A stretch of DNA of 64,000 nucleotides, from NCBI RefSeq assembly GCF_030269925.1, contig NC_085110.1:1364001-1428000 (forward strand), read 5' to 3'. Below are positions 1-11,710 of this stretch, one piece after another. The DNA comes from Bombyx mori. Lineage: Eukaryota; Arthropoda; Insecta; Lepidoptera; Bombycidae. The position numbers were made by a program, and so were the translations under genes. The notes below the pieces were generated by a model. It was not told the DNA's origin, did no database searches, and saw nothing but the letters and a program-made list of their open reading frames with translations. Position 1 is the first letter of the stretch. The number at the start of each line of letters is the position of its first letter.

Positions 1-1460
1 ACAAATAAGGAAATTGAACATTTTTTGTGTGTGCAAAATTATATCAAGTACGAGGTGAATCACGCTATTCTTTTGTCGTTAATTCATTGTGCAGTTTTGT
101 TGTTAATTAATGGCATGAAAGCAAAAAAAAGGGAATTTCAAGCAATCAAGTTTAGATATTGTCTTGTTTTTTTTGGGTATATTATTATTAATTTGCAGTA
201 TGTTTAAATAATTTATGCCCAAAAACAGAGGTTACTCGATCGACGAACTAGAATTACGTAATAAAATGTAATAAAAAGTTGCGCTATTGTATCTTGTAAT
301 TACAACTTTATGAATATTTGTACTATTCTAGGGTTGGTTTAAATCGATACTGATATTTTAAATACGAACGTCAGTATGTTTGTTTTTAATCTTTTGGTAT
401 GTTTGAATTATTGCATACACGTTGTCAGGGGCACAGAAAAGGACATAAGGGTATTTCATTTGGAAAAGCCAAAATTACTTAGATTATCTCTGGCATATCA
501 ACTCTACGTATTGAAATGAATAAATTGCAAAATGATGCCTGGAGTACAGAAAAGTAAAAGGGACCAGTACTATCCCAGAACAAAATCTAATTAAAGTCAA
601 TAAGTCAGTAAGCCATGCTTTTCCTAGGTCCAGTAGCATGATTGCGTAGCTTGTAATTTAGCTTGTATTAAGCCCATAAAAGGCTGAAAAGTATGCCTGT
701 GCAGTGTCCGAATTAATTGACAAGATCTATTATACATTAATGCGTATATGCAAATATATAATAAAATTTAGTAAAGAAAATTAATAACATTTGTTTACAG
801 ATTTTTTAATGACGCTAACGGTTTATATAAGATGAGGCCTCGTGCATTTAGTTCCAAAATGTATGTGGGTACTGCCCATAATTTTCTATCTAAATTCAAA
901 ATACGGCTTTTTAATTGAAAGCAGCAAAACAAACGGGCACCAAAAACAAAAAATAAATCTCAAACTGCCTCGTTCGCCCTTGTCGCGAAATTATTGTTTC
1001 TATCTCTACATTCGGGTCCCTAATCAAGAAATATATTGAAGGGGAACAAACATCGCTACGAAAAACTTTCGCCTATAACTTTATTAGTCCTTAGGCGTCT
1101 CGTGTTCTTGCAAGGCCATCGCCCTATCTCAAATAATTATAGCCTACATACATACATGTGATGGTGTAGGGATGGCAGGTCAAAAGAAAATAAAATCCGT
1201 TATTTTATGTTTTATTTATATCAAAATCATCAGCTGACAGTCGTCTACGAGTGGACATGGATGGACTTTTCTCAGTTTGCGCTACTGAGCCTGGTTTTCG
1301 CCCCCTTTCAAGATTAAGACATTTTTATTCTCGGTTTGTCAATCGGTTTTTTTATTATTGCTTTAGAGTTCTGGACAAACATATTTTCTCTTTTAAAACA
1401 TCAATAACAAAACAAAATAGACTTATTTATTTATTACCAAGGTAACTGAACTAGCTCACG
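1..1460. other. AT-rich stretch without recognised features
   Basis: No reading frame longer than about 65 codons with domain character, no RNA gene and no clear repeat was seen. It ends at the target duplication of the hAT-like element. Confidence 0.5.
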
Positions 1461-1468
1461 GTGTGAAG

Positions 1469-2491
1469 TAGGAGTGGGTAATATCGGTTTTGCCGCGTAT
1501 CGAATCGTATCTATATATCGAGGATCAATATCGGATATTGAATCTATATATTTTCTGAATCTATATACATATTGATGGATGCTAGTAGATTTTCTCGATT
1601 CATGATATTTGAGATTTGAAACGATACGCTGATATAATATCGTAGTAGATATAGATTTAAGTCAACGTTATACGGTTGGTTTTCTGATATCAATTTATAA
1701 TATGATCTTAAAGTAATAAAAAGAACATGAAAATTAAAATATCAATAAACTTTCCTTCATGCTTTTACCAGGCTTAGGACTGGCTACATTATTTTCAGTT
1801 TTTAGTATTTTGTGTCTTAATTAAAAATTACAAAATATACCAAAAGAGTGTAGATTTCAAAAGTTTAATAAAAACACAAGAAATAAACTCAATTATTTGG
1901 ATTCAACTAAAAATAGAAAAATGTGTACTTTAAAAATCAAACACAAAAAACTTTTAAGTATTTATAAACACTTGTTCAAAAATTCTAGTTCAAGGTCAAA
2001 GCGCGTGAAATTAAATTCAACGATGCAAATAGGCTATACTGCATTCAAGTTAGGGTCGAAAGTTGAAACTTCTTTCCTTAATTGTATCCAGCTGATACGC
2101 TAAGAATAATCTACAGACATATGGCCTTAAATATAAGGTTTACAATTGTATGGATAATGCCTGTTTCTGTTTCATTCATACATGATATCCCTATCGTGCG
2201 CTCACTCACTCTGGCCGATTCGATACGAACCAAACGAATATTGCTGATATTAACGAATCGGTACGATATGCCGATGCGCATCACATCGAGCAATATCGTG
2301 TATCGGCTGATATCGAAATATAGATTTCGATTCACGAATCGGTCCGATATGGCGATGCGCATCACATCGAGCAATATCGTGTATCGGCTGATATCGATAT
2401 ATAGATTTCGTGCGGGGCGATATCGGATTCAACGATATTGCTGCGATATATAGATATTGAATCTATATACGATTTATATCACCCACTCCTA
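1469..2491. mobile_element. Non-autonomous hAT-like element with 8-bp target duplication
   Basis: The termini are TAGGAGTGGGTAATAT and, inverted, TAGGAGTGGGTGATAT. The element is flanked by a perfect 8-bp direct repeat GTGTGAAG (1461-1468 and 2492-2499), the duplication size of hAT transposons. Inside, the sequence is full of ATATCG/CGATAT words and contains an 81-bp tandem duplication. No transposase frame is present. Confidence 0.8.
2253..2414. repeat. 81-bp tandem duplication inside the hAT-like element
   Basis: Two copies begin at 2253 and 2334 (both ACGAATCGGT.CGATATG) and differ at a few positions. The period is a multiple of three, so short frames repeat across it. These are not thought to be coding. 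Confidence 0.7.
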
Positions 2492-2574
2492 GTGTGAAGA
2501 CATTACCGGGGCCCATAATCAGCAGAATATGAAGGCCACCACTCATTAATGTCTCAATTATATTGTTTAAAGGG

Positions 2575-2925
2575 TTTTTTTTCTTTCCCTTCCTCCACCT
2601 ATTCGATGGAAGCCTAAGAGGCCATTCCAGCTACGCCCGTACGGGTAGATGAGGCTACGGGCTCAACCTGAGAGAAATTTCTAACACTAGACCTAGCAAA
2701 CGCTGTGGCTTCGCAGAATTTACCACCGGATCGGAATCGCGACCCACTGAGAAGATCCGGCGAGAAACTCTGTGGGCTGTGTCTATGCGTTCTGAAGCTT
2801 CCTTAAGATACTTACGTATCGTTACTAGATTTAGGTAAGGGTTATCCCACTTAAAACCATTACGTATGGCTACCTCGCAGCAGAAGTAGACAGGATTATA
2901 GTCTACGCCCGTGCGAGCTTAGAAT
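2575..2925. repeat. Dispersed repeat, unnamed lepidopteran retroelement fragment
   Basis: Shares long segments with 31800-31976, including CTAACACTAG.CCTAGCAA and CGACCCACTGAGAAGATCCG. It is followed by other repeat-like sequence up to about 3090. I cannot name the family with confidence. Confidence 0.55.
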
Positions 2926-3107
2926 ATTTATTTCTTAACACCAGTAAATGCGGTTGGTGATCACACTACGCTGATTCAGAGAATGGTTCCTCCTGGTTCT
3001 CCGGTGAATTAATTAGTCGCCTTTTACGAAACCCATGAAAAGAGACGAGGTGATCCTATTCTAGATTGACACCACACGCCCAAGTAATAATAATCTAATA
3101 ATTTTTT

Positions 3108-3362
3108 TTTATTGCTTAGATAGGTGGACGAGCTCACAGCCCACCTGGTGTTAAGTGGTTACTGGAGCCCATAGACATCTATGACGTAAATGCGCCACCC
3201 ACCTTGAGATAAGTTCTAAGGTCTCAAGTATAGTTACAACGGCTGCCCTGCCCTTCAAACCGAAACGAATTACTGCTTCACGGCAGAAATAGGTAGGGCG
3301 GTGGTACCCACCCCCGCGCGGACTCACAAGAGGTCCTACCACCAGTGTTGACGCGTTTGTCA
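3108..3362 (-). repeat. SINE body (Bm1/BMC1-type), minus orientation
   Basis: The A-rich 3' end (T-run on the plus strand at 3108-3116) is followed by the standard body: GCTCACAGCCCACCTGG, GCGCCACCCACCTTGAG and CTCACAAGAGGTCCTACCACC. The tRNA-like head is missing. Confidence 0.8.
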
Positions 3363-3818
3363 TTATGGTCGATTTTTAATCAGTGGGGGAAAACTAATAG
3401 CCTCAATTAGTTTCAATCACTTAGCTGGACTAACGTAAAACTTAAAATATGTTCTCAAATTAATAAACGATTTAAATAAATATTTTTTATGATACCTATT
3501 GTTTCTTATAATTTGAAAACGAATGTAACATAGTGGTTCTAATTTATTCAATTTAATCGAAAATGCATGCTTTTAAAACAAAAAAAAGGTTTAGTTTTAT
3601 AGCATACCGCGGTCATGTTAATCGTGTGATCTTGAACAAAAAAAAAAAACAACGTGCCGAATATTTGCCGACCTCAGGCAACCCTGTGCAAGTTTAAGTA
3701 AAAACCGTTGTAGTTGCCGAGCGCAGTGCTGCCAGCCTGCCGGTGCATTGTCCCGACGGTATTACTCATGCGTTCGAACTTTAATTACATTCGAGTTGTG
3801 GATCGAGAGTTTAAGAAC

Positions 3819-3993
3819 AGTGTGCTTAGTGCGAGTTTTTTAACGTTCTCGATAGCGTAAAAGTTAACTCATATTTGTATGGAATGGGATCGTTTGCGTA
3901 CGTTTGCCGCTAGGGGCGCTGTTCCAATTGCATACAAAATTGGCTTAACTTTTACGCTATCGAGAACGTTAAGAAACTCGCACTAAGCACACT
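3819..3993. mobile_element. Fold-back MITE, copy 1
   Basis: A near-perfect inverted repeat with arms of about 55 bases: AGTGTGCTTAGTGCGAG at one end and its complement at the other, with AACGTTCTCGATAGCGTAAA next inward. The centre carries the word GCCGCTAGGGGCGCTG. The family recurs at 7273, 38399, 40221 and 44404. Confidence 0.8.
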
Positions 3994-4309
3994 GGGTAAA
4001 TGAGGACAGAGTGGGCGAAACGAGTCACGCCTACGCAGCATCACCTTTTCTAGACCGCGTACAAGACTCAACGCAATGAGAACAAAAACACAATTATTAA
4101 CTAGCTGAAATCCTTATTACGATTCTGCATGGAGAAAGCAGTGTAGGAGGACATTCTTTTATTCTGTATTCATAGTTGTAATTTCTTTTATGAACTAGAA
4201 ACTTGACTCGTTTTGTTGGCAATATCTTGACAGATAACTGTAAGTTGTATTCCAATAATTTAAACCAACACGTTAGATCGAGCAAGTATCGATTTATTTA
4301 TTCCTCCTT

Positions 4310-4645
4310 ATAATAATAATAATAAAAGATTCAACATCTATCCACAATCTGCCTACAAAGAATATTGCGGTATTTTGGTCATGTTGCACGTAGGGATACC
4401 AGCAATTTGGAACGCCTTGTGGTGACCGGTAAAATAGAGGGAAAAAGGCCTAGGGGTAGAGGTCCCAAACGATGGTCGGATCAAATAGCGGAGGAACTGG
4501 GGATGCCTATCAGCGACGCACTCCACCGGGCTGCAGGGCGGGATCGATGGAGACAGTTGGTTGACGAAATCGGACGGAGTCACGATCCTCAGCAGTGAGG
4601 AACCGATCGAAGAGAAAGAGATAATAATAATAAAAAAACCATCAC
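4310..4645 (+). pseudogene. Non-LTR retrotransposon tail: C-terminus of reverse transcriptase
   Basis: A frame at 4365-4598 reads RYFGHVARRD, then GKIEGKRPRGRG.KRWSDQI and SHDPQQ before the stop. This is the typical C-terminal tail of insect endonuclease-reverse transcriptases. A short A/AT-rich end (ATAATAATAATAAAAAAA) follows. It is 5'-truncated. A relative lies at 18015-18250. Confidence 0.7.
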
Positions 4646-4649
4646 AAAA

Positions 4650-6720
4650 GTTAAAGAACAAATATACAATAACAATTATTTAGCTACAGACTGTCATTTA
4701 CCATTTTTGACCCAAGGGTTTATCTTATCTATCGAGACGTGATACTCATTAAAATGATTAATATTATACGCATTTAAAAGTAAACAGACAATTATTGATA
4801 AACTGCAATGACGAAGAGAATAGGACTCTTTGTTGCTTTACTAATGCATCGAACACTATAAGGATGGCTATAATATTATGTACATTGAAGAATACAAAAA
4901 AAAAATCCATTTATTCTACTGGAATGAATAAAGTTCCGCCTCGCAACGGCCCATTACGCTTCTCGGTTCGAGAAATTACATCGCCCTTCTTGTGTTGTGG
5001 ATAAATTTACCTACAGCACTTAGACGGGATTACTCTACTCGATTTTCGCCCTTTTAATCAAGCTTCCTTGGAGATACGAGACTCCACTGCGTGGATTCAA
5101 TTTAAAATCGATCGTTAAATTTGAATATTGGATGGAGATTTAATATAAAAAATTTAGAACTTGTGACCAAATATTTATTTCCGGAGGGTATGTACAGAAA
5201 AATACAAAACTTATTTAATATAACCATTTCACTGAGACTATCGCATAGCGCAATATACATACTGATGACATTTGATATTTCCGTCAATGGGCAGACGATC
5301 TCAAAGCCTATCTGCTTTTATTGGAGCTCATATATCTCAATTGTACTGTATATTGCTAAATCATCCTTCAAACCGGAACGTATAATTCGAGGTAGATTTA
5401 GGCTGGATGGTGTTACTAACTCGAAGGCTCATAATATGTTTCCTTTTCTTATTACATTTTTATGAATTTCAAAACTAGTACCGTAAAACCTTATAACGAC
5501 TTTTCTCGCATATCTTCTTCATTTCGTGACCACGTGCTTGGTGGCGTAATTGTGTCAATGATTGTCGAAAACCTCAAAAACCATAGAAGTTCAATATTTA
5601 CAGGCATAGTGAGAACTGCGTTCCAGCTTTGATCTTCAATCATGAATTTAACATTAAGTTGCATATAGATTTTCGAACCAGTTTTTAAATATGCATACGA
5701 CATATTGTCTCGCTGGGCCAAGAGTCCTATCTTTTTGCGATTAAAATACCATACCCATACGAAGAAGCATCGTGGCGTTTATAGTCATTCAGGAACAAAA
5801 CGACTCGTTATTGTGGCCATAACAAAACGATTCACGCATATTCGTGTCAGATTCGATATAAGGTCGCGTATTTAAGAGCGCAATCGGTTGAGATTACTCC
5901 GAATGCGACGGTGAGATATCGCGTGAGTCACCCGAGACCGTTGGTCTTGTCCTTGCGGCCAACCGTCTCTCCCGAACGGATGACACATAACAAAAACAAA
6001 CTTTCATAAAGACCTGAGAGATAATAATATGTTCGTTAAATTGAATCCTGTTTTAACGGTCGCGGCGCGAGGTTTGATAAATCGAGTGATGTCAGCTAGC
6101 CAAAATATTAACGTACATTTTAGTGGCAGTTGTTAAGCGTGACAATAAATCTGGAACGTACAGACCTTAATTCGTGTTTGTTACTCTCTAATGAATAAAT
6201 TGCTTTGAGTTCATTTAGTTAACTATTATGGGGTACCAGATTGTTACGGGCGCATTCAGAGCACATACCAGTATAATCTACAGCAGCGGGGCACAGTTCA
6301 GAAACTAACGAAAAAGAATAGTAACTCTGGCCTAGTCCAGAATCACAAGAGACGTGTTCAACTGCTCAATTTCCTGCCCTATTTCTAACTCCTTACGTAC
6401 ATTCCACGAAGTATTATAATCTTGCGCGGATGAGTACCACAATTCCGTCTATTTCTGCTACGACGTAAGCACGGGATCCAGTCTGAAGGCACAAACGAAG
6501 TAAAGGAATTTAAGCTGTAGTCTTTTGTTTCGAACTGAGCGGCGATACTCTCGTATTTCGTCTCCGATGACTGTTAGACTGTAAGGGTTATGAGACAGTC
6601 AGCTTTCCTTAGGAAAACACTAAATTGTCGTTATCAATTCATACATGCTGTGTGAAATTTCCTGGTATACCCAATAGATTTTCGTATAAAAAGTAGTCAT
6701 AATTTTGGCATAATATTAAT
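4650..6720. other. Gene-poor stretch
   Basis: AT-rich. The longest open frames (about 114 codons at 5121-5465) show no domain and no codon character. No repeat was recognised with confidence. Confidence 0.4.
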
Positions 6721-6744
6721 TATTGACTTCTGCGTATATTTTTT

Positions 6745-6840
6745 ACTGTCCCTGTAGGCAGAGACCAGCCTTACGAGAGTGGTCACTGTCGTATGTAAGC
6801 AATGCCAGGGGAACAGCCTATTCGCCAATATTCGTTTTAA
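6745..6840 (-). repeat. Degenerate LINE 3' end
   Basis: On the minus strand it reads CCCCTGGCATTGCT and, further on, CTCTGCCTACAGGGACA. This is a worn version of the tail seen intact at 55425-55537. Confidence 0.45.
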
Positions 6841-7272
6841 AATAACAACAATATAGTGTTTCATGACACGGTCGTCGTTTACACTTTACAATGAGACGGC
6901 CCATTTGCATGTACTTTCATGGCGTAAAGAAGATCGCCTTGTTTACGCGAACATATCTTTGTGAAGTCGTTCAACCAGTGACCTCCGATAAGCGCGAGTT
7001 CCGCAAACAAAAGATTAAATGAACACAATAGGCACAACGGCAACAAAGGCGTGCACTCCCGATATCCTCCTGATGCAGTACTTTTGTCATTAACCAGCAC
7101 TATATTATTAAAACAAATTTTACGCTTTATTCGTTTCCATTTTGTTAATTCCGACGGAGACCGTGAACTTTTTATGTCGCAAAAACAGAAAATTAAACCG
7201 TAAAATCAGTTTTAATTACGTCTACGACTCGAGAAAACCAAATAATAGTACTTACTTTAAAATTAAATGAAT

Positions 7273-7441
7273 AGTGAGCTTACTGCGAGTTTTATGTTCT
7301 CGATAGCGTAAAAGTTAACTCAAATTTGTATGGAGTTGAAACGTTTCCTTTCGTTTGCCGCTAGGGGCGCTGTTCCAACTGCATACAAAATTGAGTTAAC
7401 TTTTACGCTATCGAGAACGTTCAATTCGCACTAAAAACTCA
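7273..7441. mobile_element. Fold-back MITE, copy 2
   Basis: Same family as 3819-3993; the inner arms GTTCTCGATAGCGTAAAAGT are well kept, and the outermost bases are diverged. Confidence 0.75.
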
Positions 7442-7596
7442 GTTTCTATCCGTCTGCATGTTGTATAGTTTAATGGGGACAAAAGCCACAACATGAATAA
7501 CACGGACAGCTTTGAGACATGAGGTCGAAGTTTTAGTTTGATTCGAATAACAGCTATTTTTTCTGACTTCACTTTGACTGAAACGCATGACTTACT

Positions 7597-7680
7597 ACTG
7601 GTGGTAGGACCTCTTTGAGTCCGCACAGGCAAGTACCAACACCCTGCCTATTTCTGCCGTAAAGCAGTAGTACAATCGGT
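7597..7680 (+). repeat. SINE fragment (Bm1/BMC1-type)
   Basis: TTACTACTGGTGGTAGGACC and CCTGCCTATTTCTGCCGTAA are recognisable; the 3' half is missing. Confidence 0.6.
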
Positions 7681-7689
7681 ACTTCTGTC

Positions 7690-8500
7690 GGCGGAATCAA
7701 CAGCAATTGGCGCGTTCCAATCCAAATCAATCATGCGTTTGCATATTTGCAATCATTCCAATAAAATCTTTTGTCTCGTTTGGGTTCCGGTAACCAATTT
7801 AAATCGGGAGGGCCGTGAGATCGTTGGGCCCAAACACATTGTTTAAATATCCAATAAAATACGACTTGTATAAACAAGTGCACCTGGTAAATTAATTATT
7901 TAGTTTTACAGCTTTTATTTATATGTTTTAATGTCTCTCTTGCTTTTTTAAATGCACGTTGTCAGCAGTATTTTCCTAGGTTCATGAAGATTGAAGGTAG
8001 AATATTTTCATATAGTTTTATAGTATTTTCCAGAACACAGGACTGCTCGGCGGTAGTAACAGGCGGAATACCCTTGCGGGATGAATATGCGAGTCATTAC
8101 CATAATTTATAAAATTTGCTGGTTTTATTTCGTATACCTTCATAGTGGAAGTTGTTAGTGATGTCGACCATTTTTAACGTTTTCCAATGATCATATCGAA
8201 ATGTATTATTGATAATGAAGGTTTTTTGGTAATTATTTAACAAACATAAAGTCATTTCGGAATATTTGAAATTGATTTAAATACCTACCTAACTAAATAC
8301 CTAACATTATTTTTATTATTAATAAAACAAACAGTTTCATAAGTCCCGGCGTACGTATTCATTCAATTGCCAAAAATATTATAGTGTAGCTACGTGACAA
8401 TGAATAGCGCCTAAAGTGTTTTTTATTCCAATAAGGTTAATGTAAAAACAGATTTGCAATCACATAGTCATTGTCTTATAAAAATAAAATAAAAACAAAG
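7690..8500. other. AT-rich stretch without recognised features
   Basis: No long frame, RNA gene or clear repeat seen. It would be intronic if the candidate exon at 8526-8508 is real. Confidence 0.4.
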
Positions 8501-8507
8501 AACTTAC

Positions 8508-8526
8508 ATTTAGTTTCAACTTCCAT
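8508..8526 (-). CDS. Candidate first coding exon of an unidentified minus-strand gene
   Basis: On the minus strand GAAGCCATGG, a near-ideal start context, opens a frame of six codons (MEVETK) plus one base. It then runs into GTAAGT, a consensus 5' splice site. About 210-230 bases upstream is a CCAAT box (AGCCAATCAC, near 8753-8762). Nothing downstream on the minus strand down to base 1 is a convincing second exon, so the rest would lie outside the window. The match is short and could be chance. Confidence 0.25.
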
Positions 8527-8995
8527 GGCTTCCACTTTTAACCGACAGAGACTTCGAACCAGCTGAACTGCGTCCGACGATCACAACAGACAAACCGATA
8601 ATAAATGTAGAATTATTCGCAACAAACACTTTAACTCCTATACGCCGTTACAGCTGTTATTTCAAATTAAATTTCAAAGAAACAGAGGATGTGAAAAATA
8701 ACGCGTTCGCTTTCTGTTTGTTGTGTTTGACACAACGGTCGAACGCAGAGTCGTGATTGGCTGAAATCAAATTTAGCGCCATGTGTTCCATCGATTGATC
8801 GTGATCTAGACTGCGTTCAGAAACGAAACAATCAGATCTATTCATACTTTACAATTATTGAACTTCTAATACTTTATAATTAATTAGGCATCATTATTAG
8901 ACTAAATAAACAAGAATATTACTGTTTTACTTGTTCGTTCGTTACGTTTTAACTATAACGTCTAGCCACGATTTGCTAGTTTTAGGCTAAAACTC

Positions 8996-9175
8996 ATTTT
9001 TATTGCTGTAGATAGAAGATACGAGCTCACTACAGCAGCAGCTATGAAATGGTTATTGGAGCCTATAGACAGTGCATCTCAAAACCCTCACTCACTTTAA
9101 AACCTTGCCTTGAAGTCTCAATTGCATGGCATACCTTTCAAACCAGAATACAATGGGGGCCTCGAGTCTCAACTC
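8996..9175 (-). repeat. Strongly diverged SINE copy
   Basis: Order and words of the SINE body are still visible (ATACGAGCTCACTACAGC, GGTTATTGGAGCCTATAGAC, TTTCAAACCAGAATA) with many changes. This is an old insertion. Confidence 0.55.
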
Positions 9176-9179
9176 TTAT

Positions 9180-11630
9180 CAACACACATGGACAACTGTA
9201 GTTTTTTTTTTTGAACCTTTACCGAATGTTTCTTCCAGAGTTTGATGGTACAGTAACGAATTGTATCGGAAATAATGTATTTTTAAATTTCCAAATAACA
9301 GGAACGAACACATTTTACTTAACTTGATGATAAATATTATTTACTTCATTCCAGAGACCAAAACGTAACGTAAACCTAAAAGATATTTCTTCATGAACGT
9401 ACTTGTAATTTTAGCAGCTATTTACTTCACAACAGCGCATTTTAAAGCAGCAGACGAAAGAATTCCCTTACTACCTCGGCGTTTATAGTATCTATTTTAA
9501 TTACAATGCTTAGAACGGTCGTTTTTGTTGTTTTTAATTATAACATTTTTGACCGTTATGAGGGTTATTTGTTAGGAATTAACCTGAAATAATTTATATA
9601 TATGTATTATTATAATTAAATGTAACAGCATTTTAAGCTGTTTCTATTTCAATCACCAAATTTAATAAGTCATTGTGTACTACTTGCCATTAAATATTGT
9701 TTTTTCTAGACTTACTCCTAAAACACGTCATATATATTATAATATGAATATGTTTTATAACTATAACTTGTCGTAATATTGATAGTTTAAAAGACGTTCA
9801 TTTAAATAATAATTTAATAAATTAACAGTTACATTTTAGTTACAGAAATACACATACATTTGAAGATACGTAATCGTATTCATAAACTCATTTATCATAA
9901 TTTGTTACAAACACAGTGAGTAACTATTTTATTTTAATTTATACACAAATAAATAGCAAATTAAAAGAGACCTTTTTAATTGAAGCTTATTCGCATTCAC
10001 ACATTTTAATAATAATATCACAAAGTAATATTCGTTTACAACATTGATTGTTCGTCATATTTGGCTACTAAAATTATGTTGTGATAAATAATTGTGATTA
10101 ATAATATATAAAACTATCGCTAGAATCGTGAGAACCGATAGATTCAATGGTCAAATTTTTAGATGTTATGTTACTATTATTCAGATGAGTTGTGAGGGTT
10201 AAAACCAAATAAAATATTTAGCACAAAATTAGAATCTTAAAAAAATCCATAAGGCGAGTTTTTAGTGAAAAAATGTACGATGGCATTTTTTGCATAGCGC
10301 AATACGGCTTTGAACTGAGCCATTTTTTAAATTATTTATGAAATTAACCAAAAATAAACGCAGGCAATTGAATTGCAATTAACAACTTTTTCAAATATAA
10401 AAAAAGTTTTGTTTTTATCTCATGCTAAAAAGAGAGGACACTATACTAAATAATAACGTTAATGCTTCTGTCCATCAAATCCTACCGTTACATTGCGAGA
10501 AAGGGACAGAGAATCCATTCTCCAACAAATCACTTGCAGTTATTTAAAACAAGCAGATTTCATTTATCTCTCCAAAACTTTTCATTTTCAATTTCAATTT
10601 CACGATTAATTTTAATAAGTACGATTTCTTCAAGTATTCAATTGTATTAATTTGTGTGTTTAATTTTCAAGCATCGGTAACGTATCTTTAACGATAAGTT
10701 TGAACGTTCTACACACGAATGACGAACGAGAGAAGAGAGCTCGAACAAGTCTAGTAAAAAAATTTAGGAATGAGTTTCATTATAACGAAAGGCGAAACCA
10801 AAGCTATTTGGTTATAGTGACATTCGCGTAATGCGGCATTAATTATCTTTGTAATTAAAGGTGCGTTTTGTTTGGTATTAGCATTAGCAGTTGGATGTAT
10901 CAGCAGCTTTGTATAGCTTCAATTAAATTTATTCTATTCAAATAGCGGAATAAGTTTTTTGTTATATTTTTTCCAAATTTTAAACTTTAAATGGCTCTAA
11001 TGTAAAGTTGCAAAAATGTCTCTTAAACCAAATAGCAATTCACCCTTCGTTAAATTACTTAAATATATAAATGTGATGACATAACTAGAGCGTTTATGAT
11101 CTAAAACAATTTCAAAGTAAAAAAATTAATTTTAGAGTATTTAAAAAAATACAGAGGAAGGGGCTGTTTTCTTAATGAATAGAACCTAATTTTACATTTT
11201 TATAAAATCAAATTGTAGTATCTATCAGGTTCCAAGTGGATTATTTCGTTTTATAGATAAAATCCTAGTCCTGTGTATTAATTAATAGATTAAGTAACTA
11301 TTTAAGTTTACAATTGTGAATTAGGCACTGAGAAATAACAAGGAACTTACATGTTTAAATATTTGATGTAGAAATGACAACATGTGCACAGCTTCAATTT
11401 TTAAGTAACAATGTGAAAACAAAAGTACACATAAAGTAATCTAGCCCACAATACAGGTGAATGTCAATTCAGTCAGCTATCATAAGTTCAGTACATGTAA
11501 AGTACTAAGCAAACTGGGATTGTGTGGAGACATATTTATAAGCCAGCTTTTTAATTTACATAAAAACATAAGTCCATCAATATGGCAGGATTACATCACT
11601 TTGATTAATTCAATTTCATAACAGAAATAC
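9180..11630. other. AT-rich spacer downstream of OCRL
   Basis: About 75% A+T by eye, with no convincing frame and no recognised repeat. Confidence 0.4.
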
Positions 11631-11632
11631 AA

Positions 11633-11638
11633 TTTATT
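11633..11638 (-). promoter_or_regulatory. Candidate poly(A) signal for the OCRL gene
   Basis: AATAAA on the minus strand about 73 bases beyond the OCRL stop codon. It is the first canonical signal after the stop; the cleavage site cannot be fixed from sequence alone. Confidence 0.5.
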
Positions 11639-11710
11639 TCAATCACTACCCTGGGTACTACTCACTTTGTAAAATGTAGTATCTAAAAGCGCACATCTGA
11701 ACAAAATGCT

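Noticed and set aside
2082..2453. 123-codon frame with internally repeated protein sequence
   Set aside because: It comes from the 81-bp tandem duplication inside a hAT-like element.
5121..5465. 114-codon plus frame as a gene
   Set aside because: AT-rich, no domain, no codon bias, no splice or promoter context.
6879..7100. 73-codon minus frame considered as a second exon of the candidate gene at 8526
   Set aside because: No good acceptor in the right phase and no recognisable protein; left unassigned.
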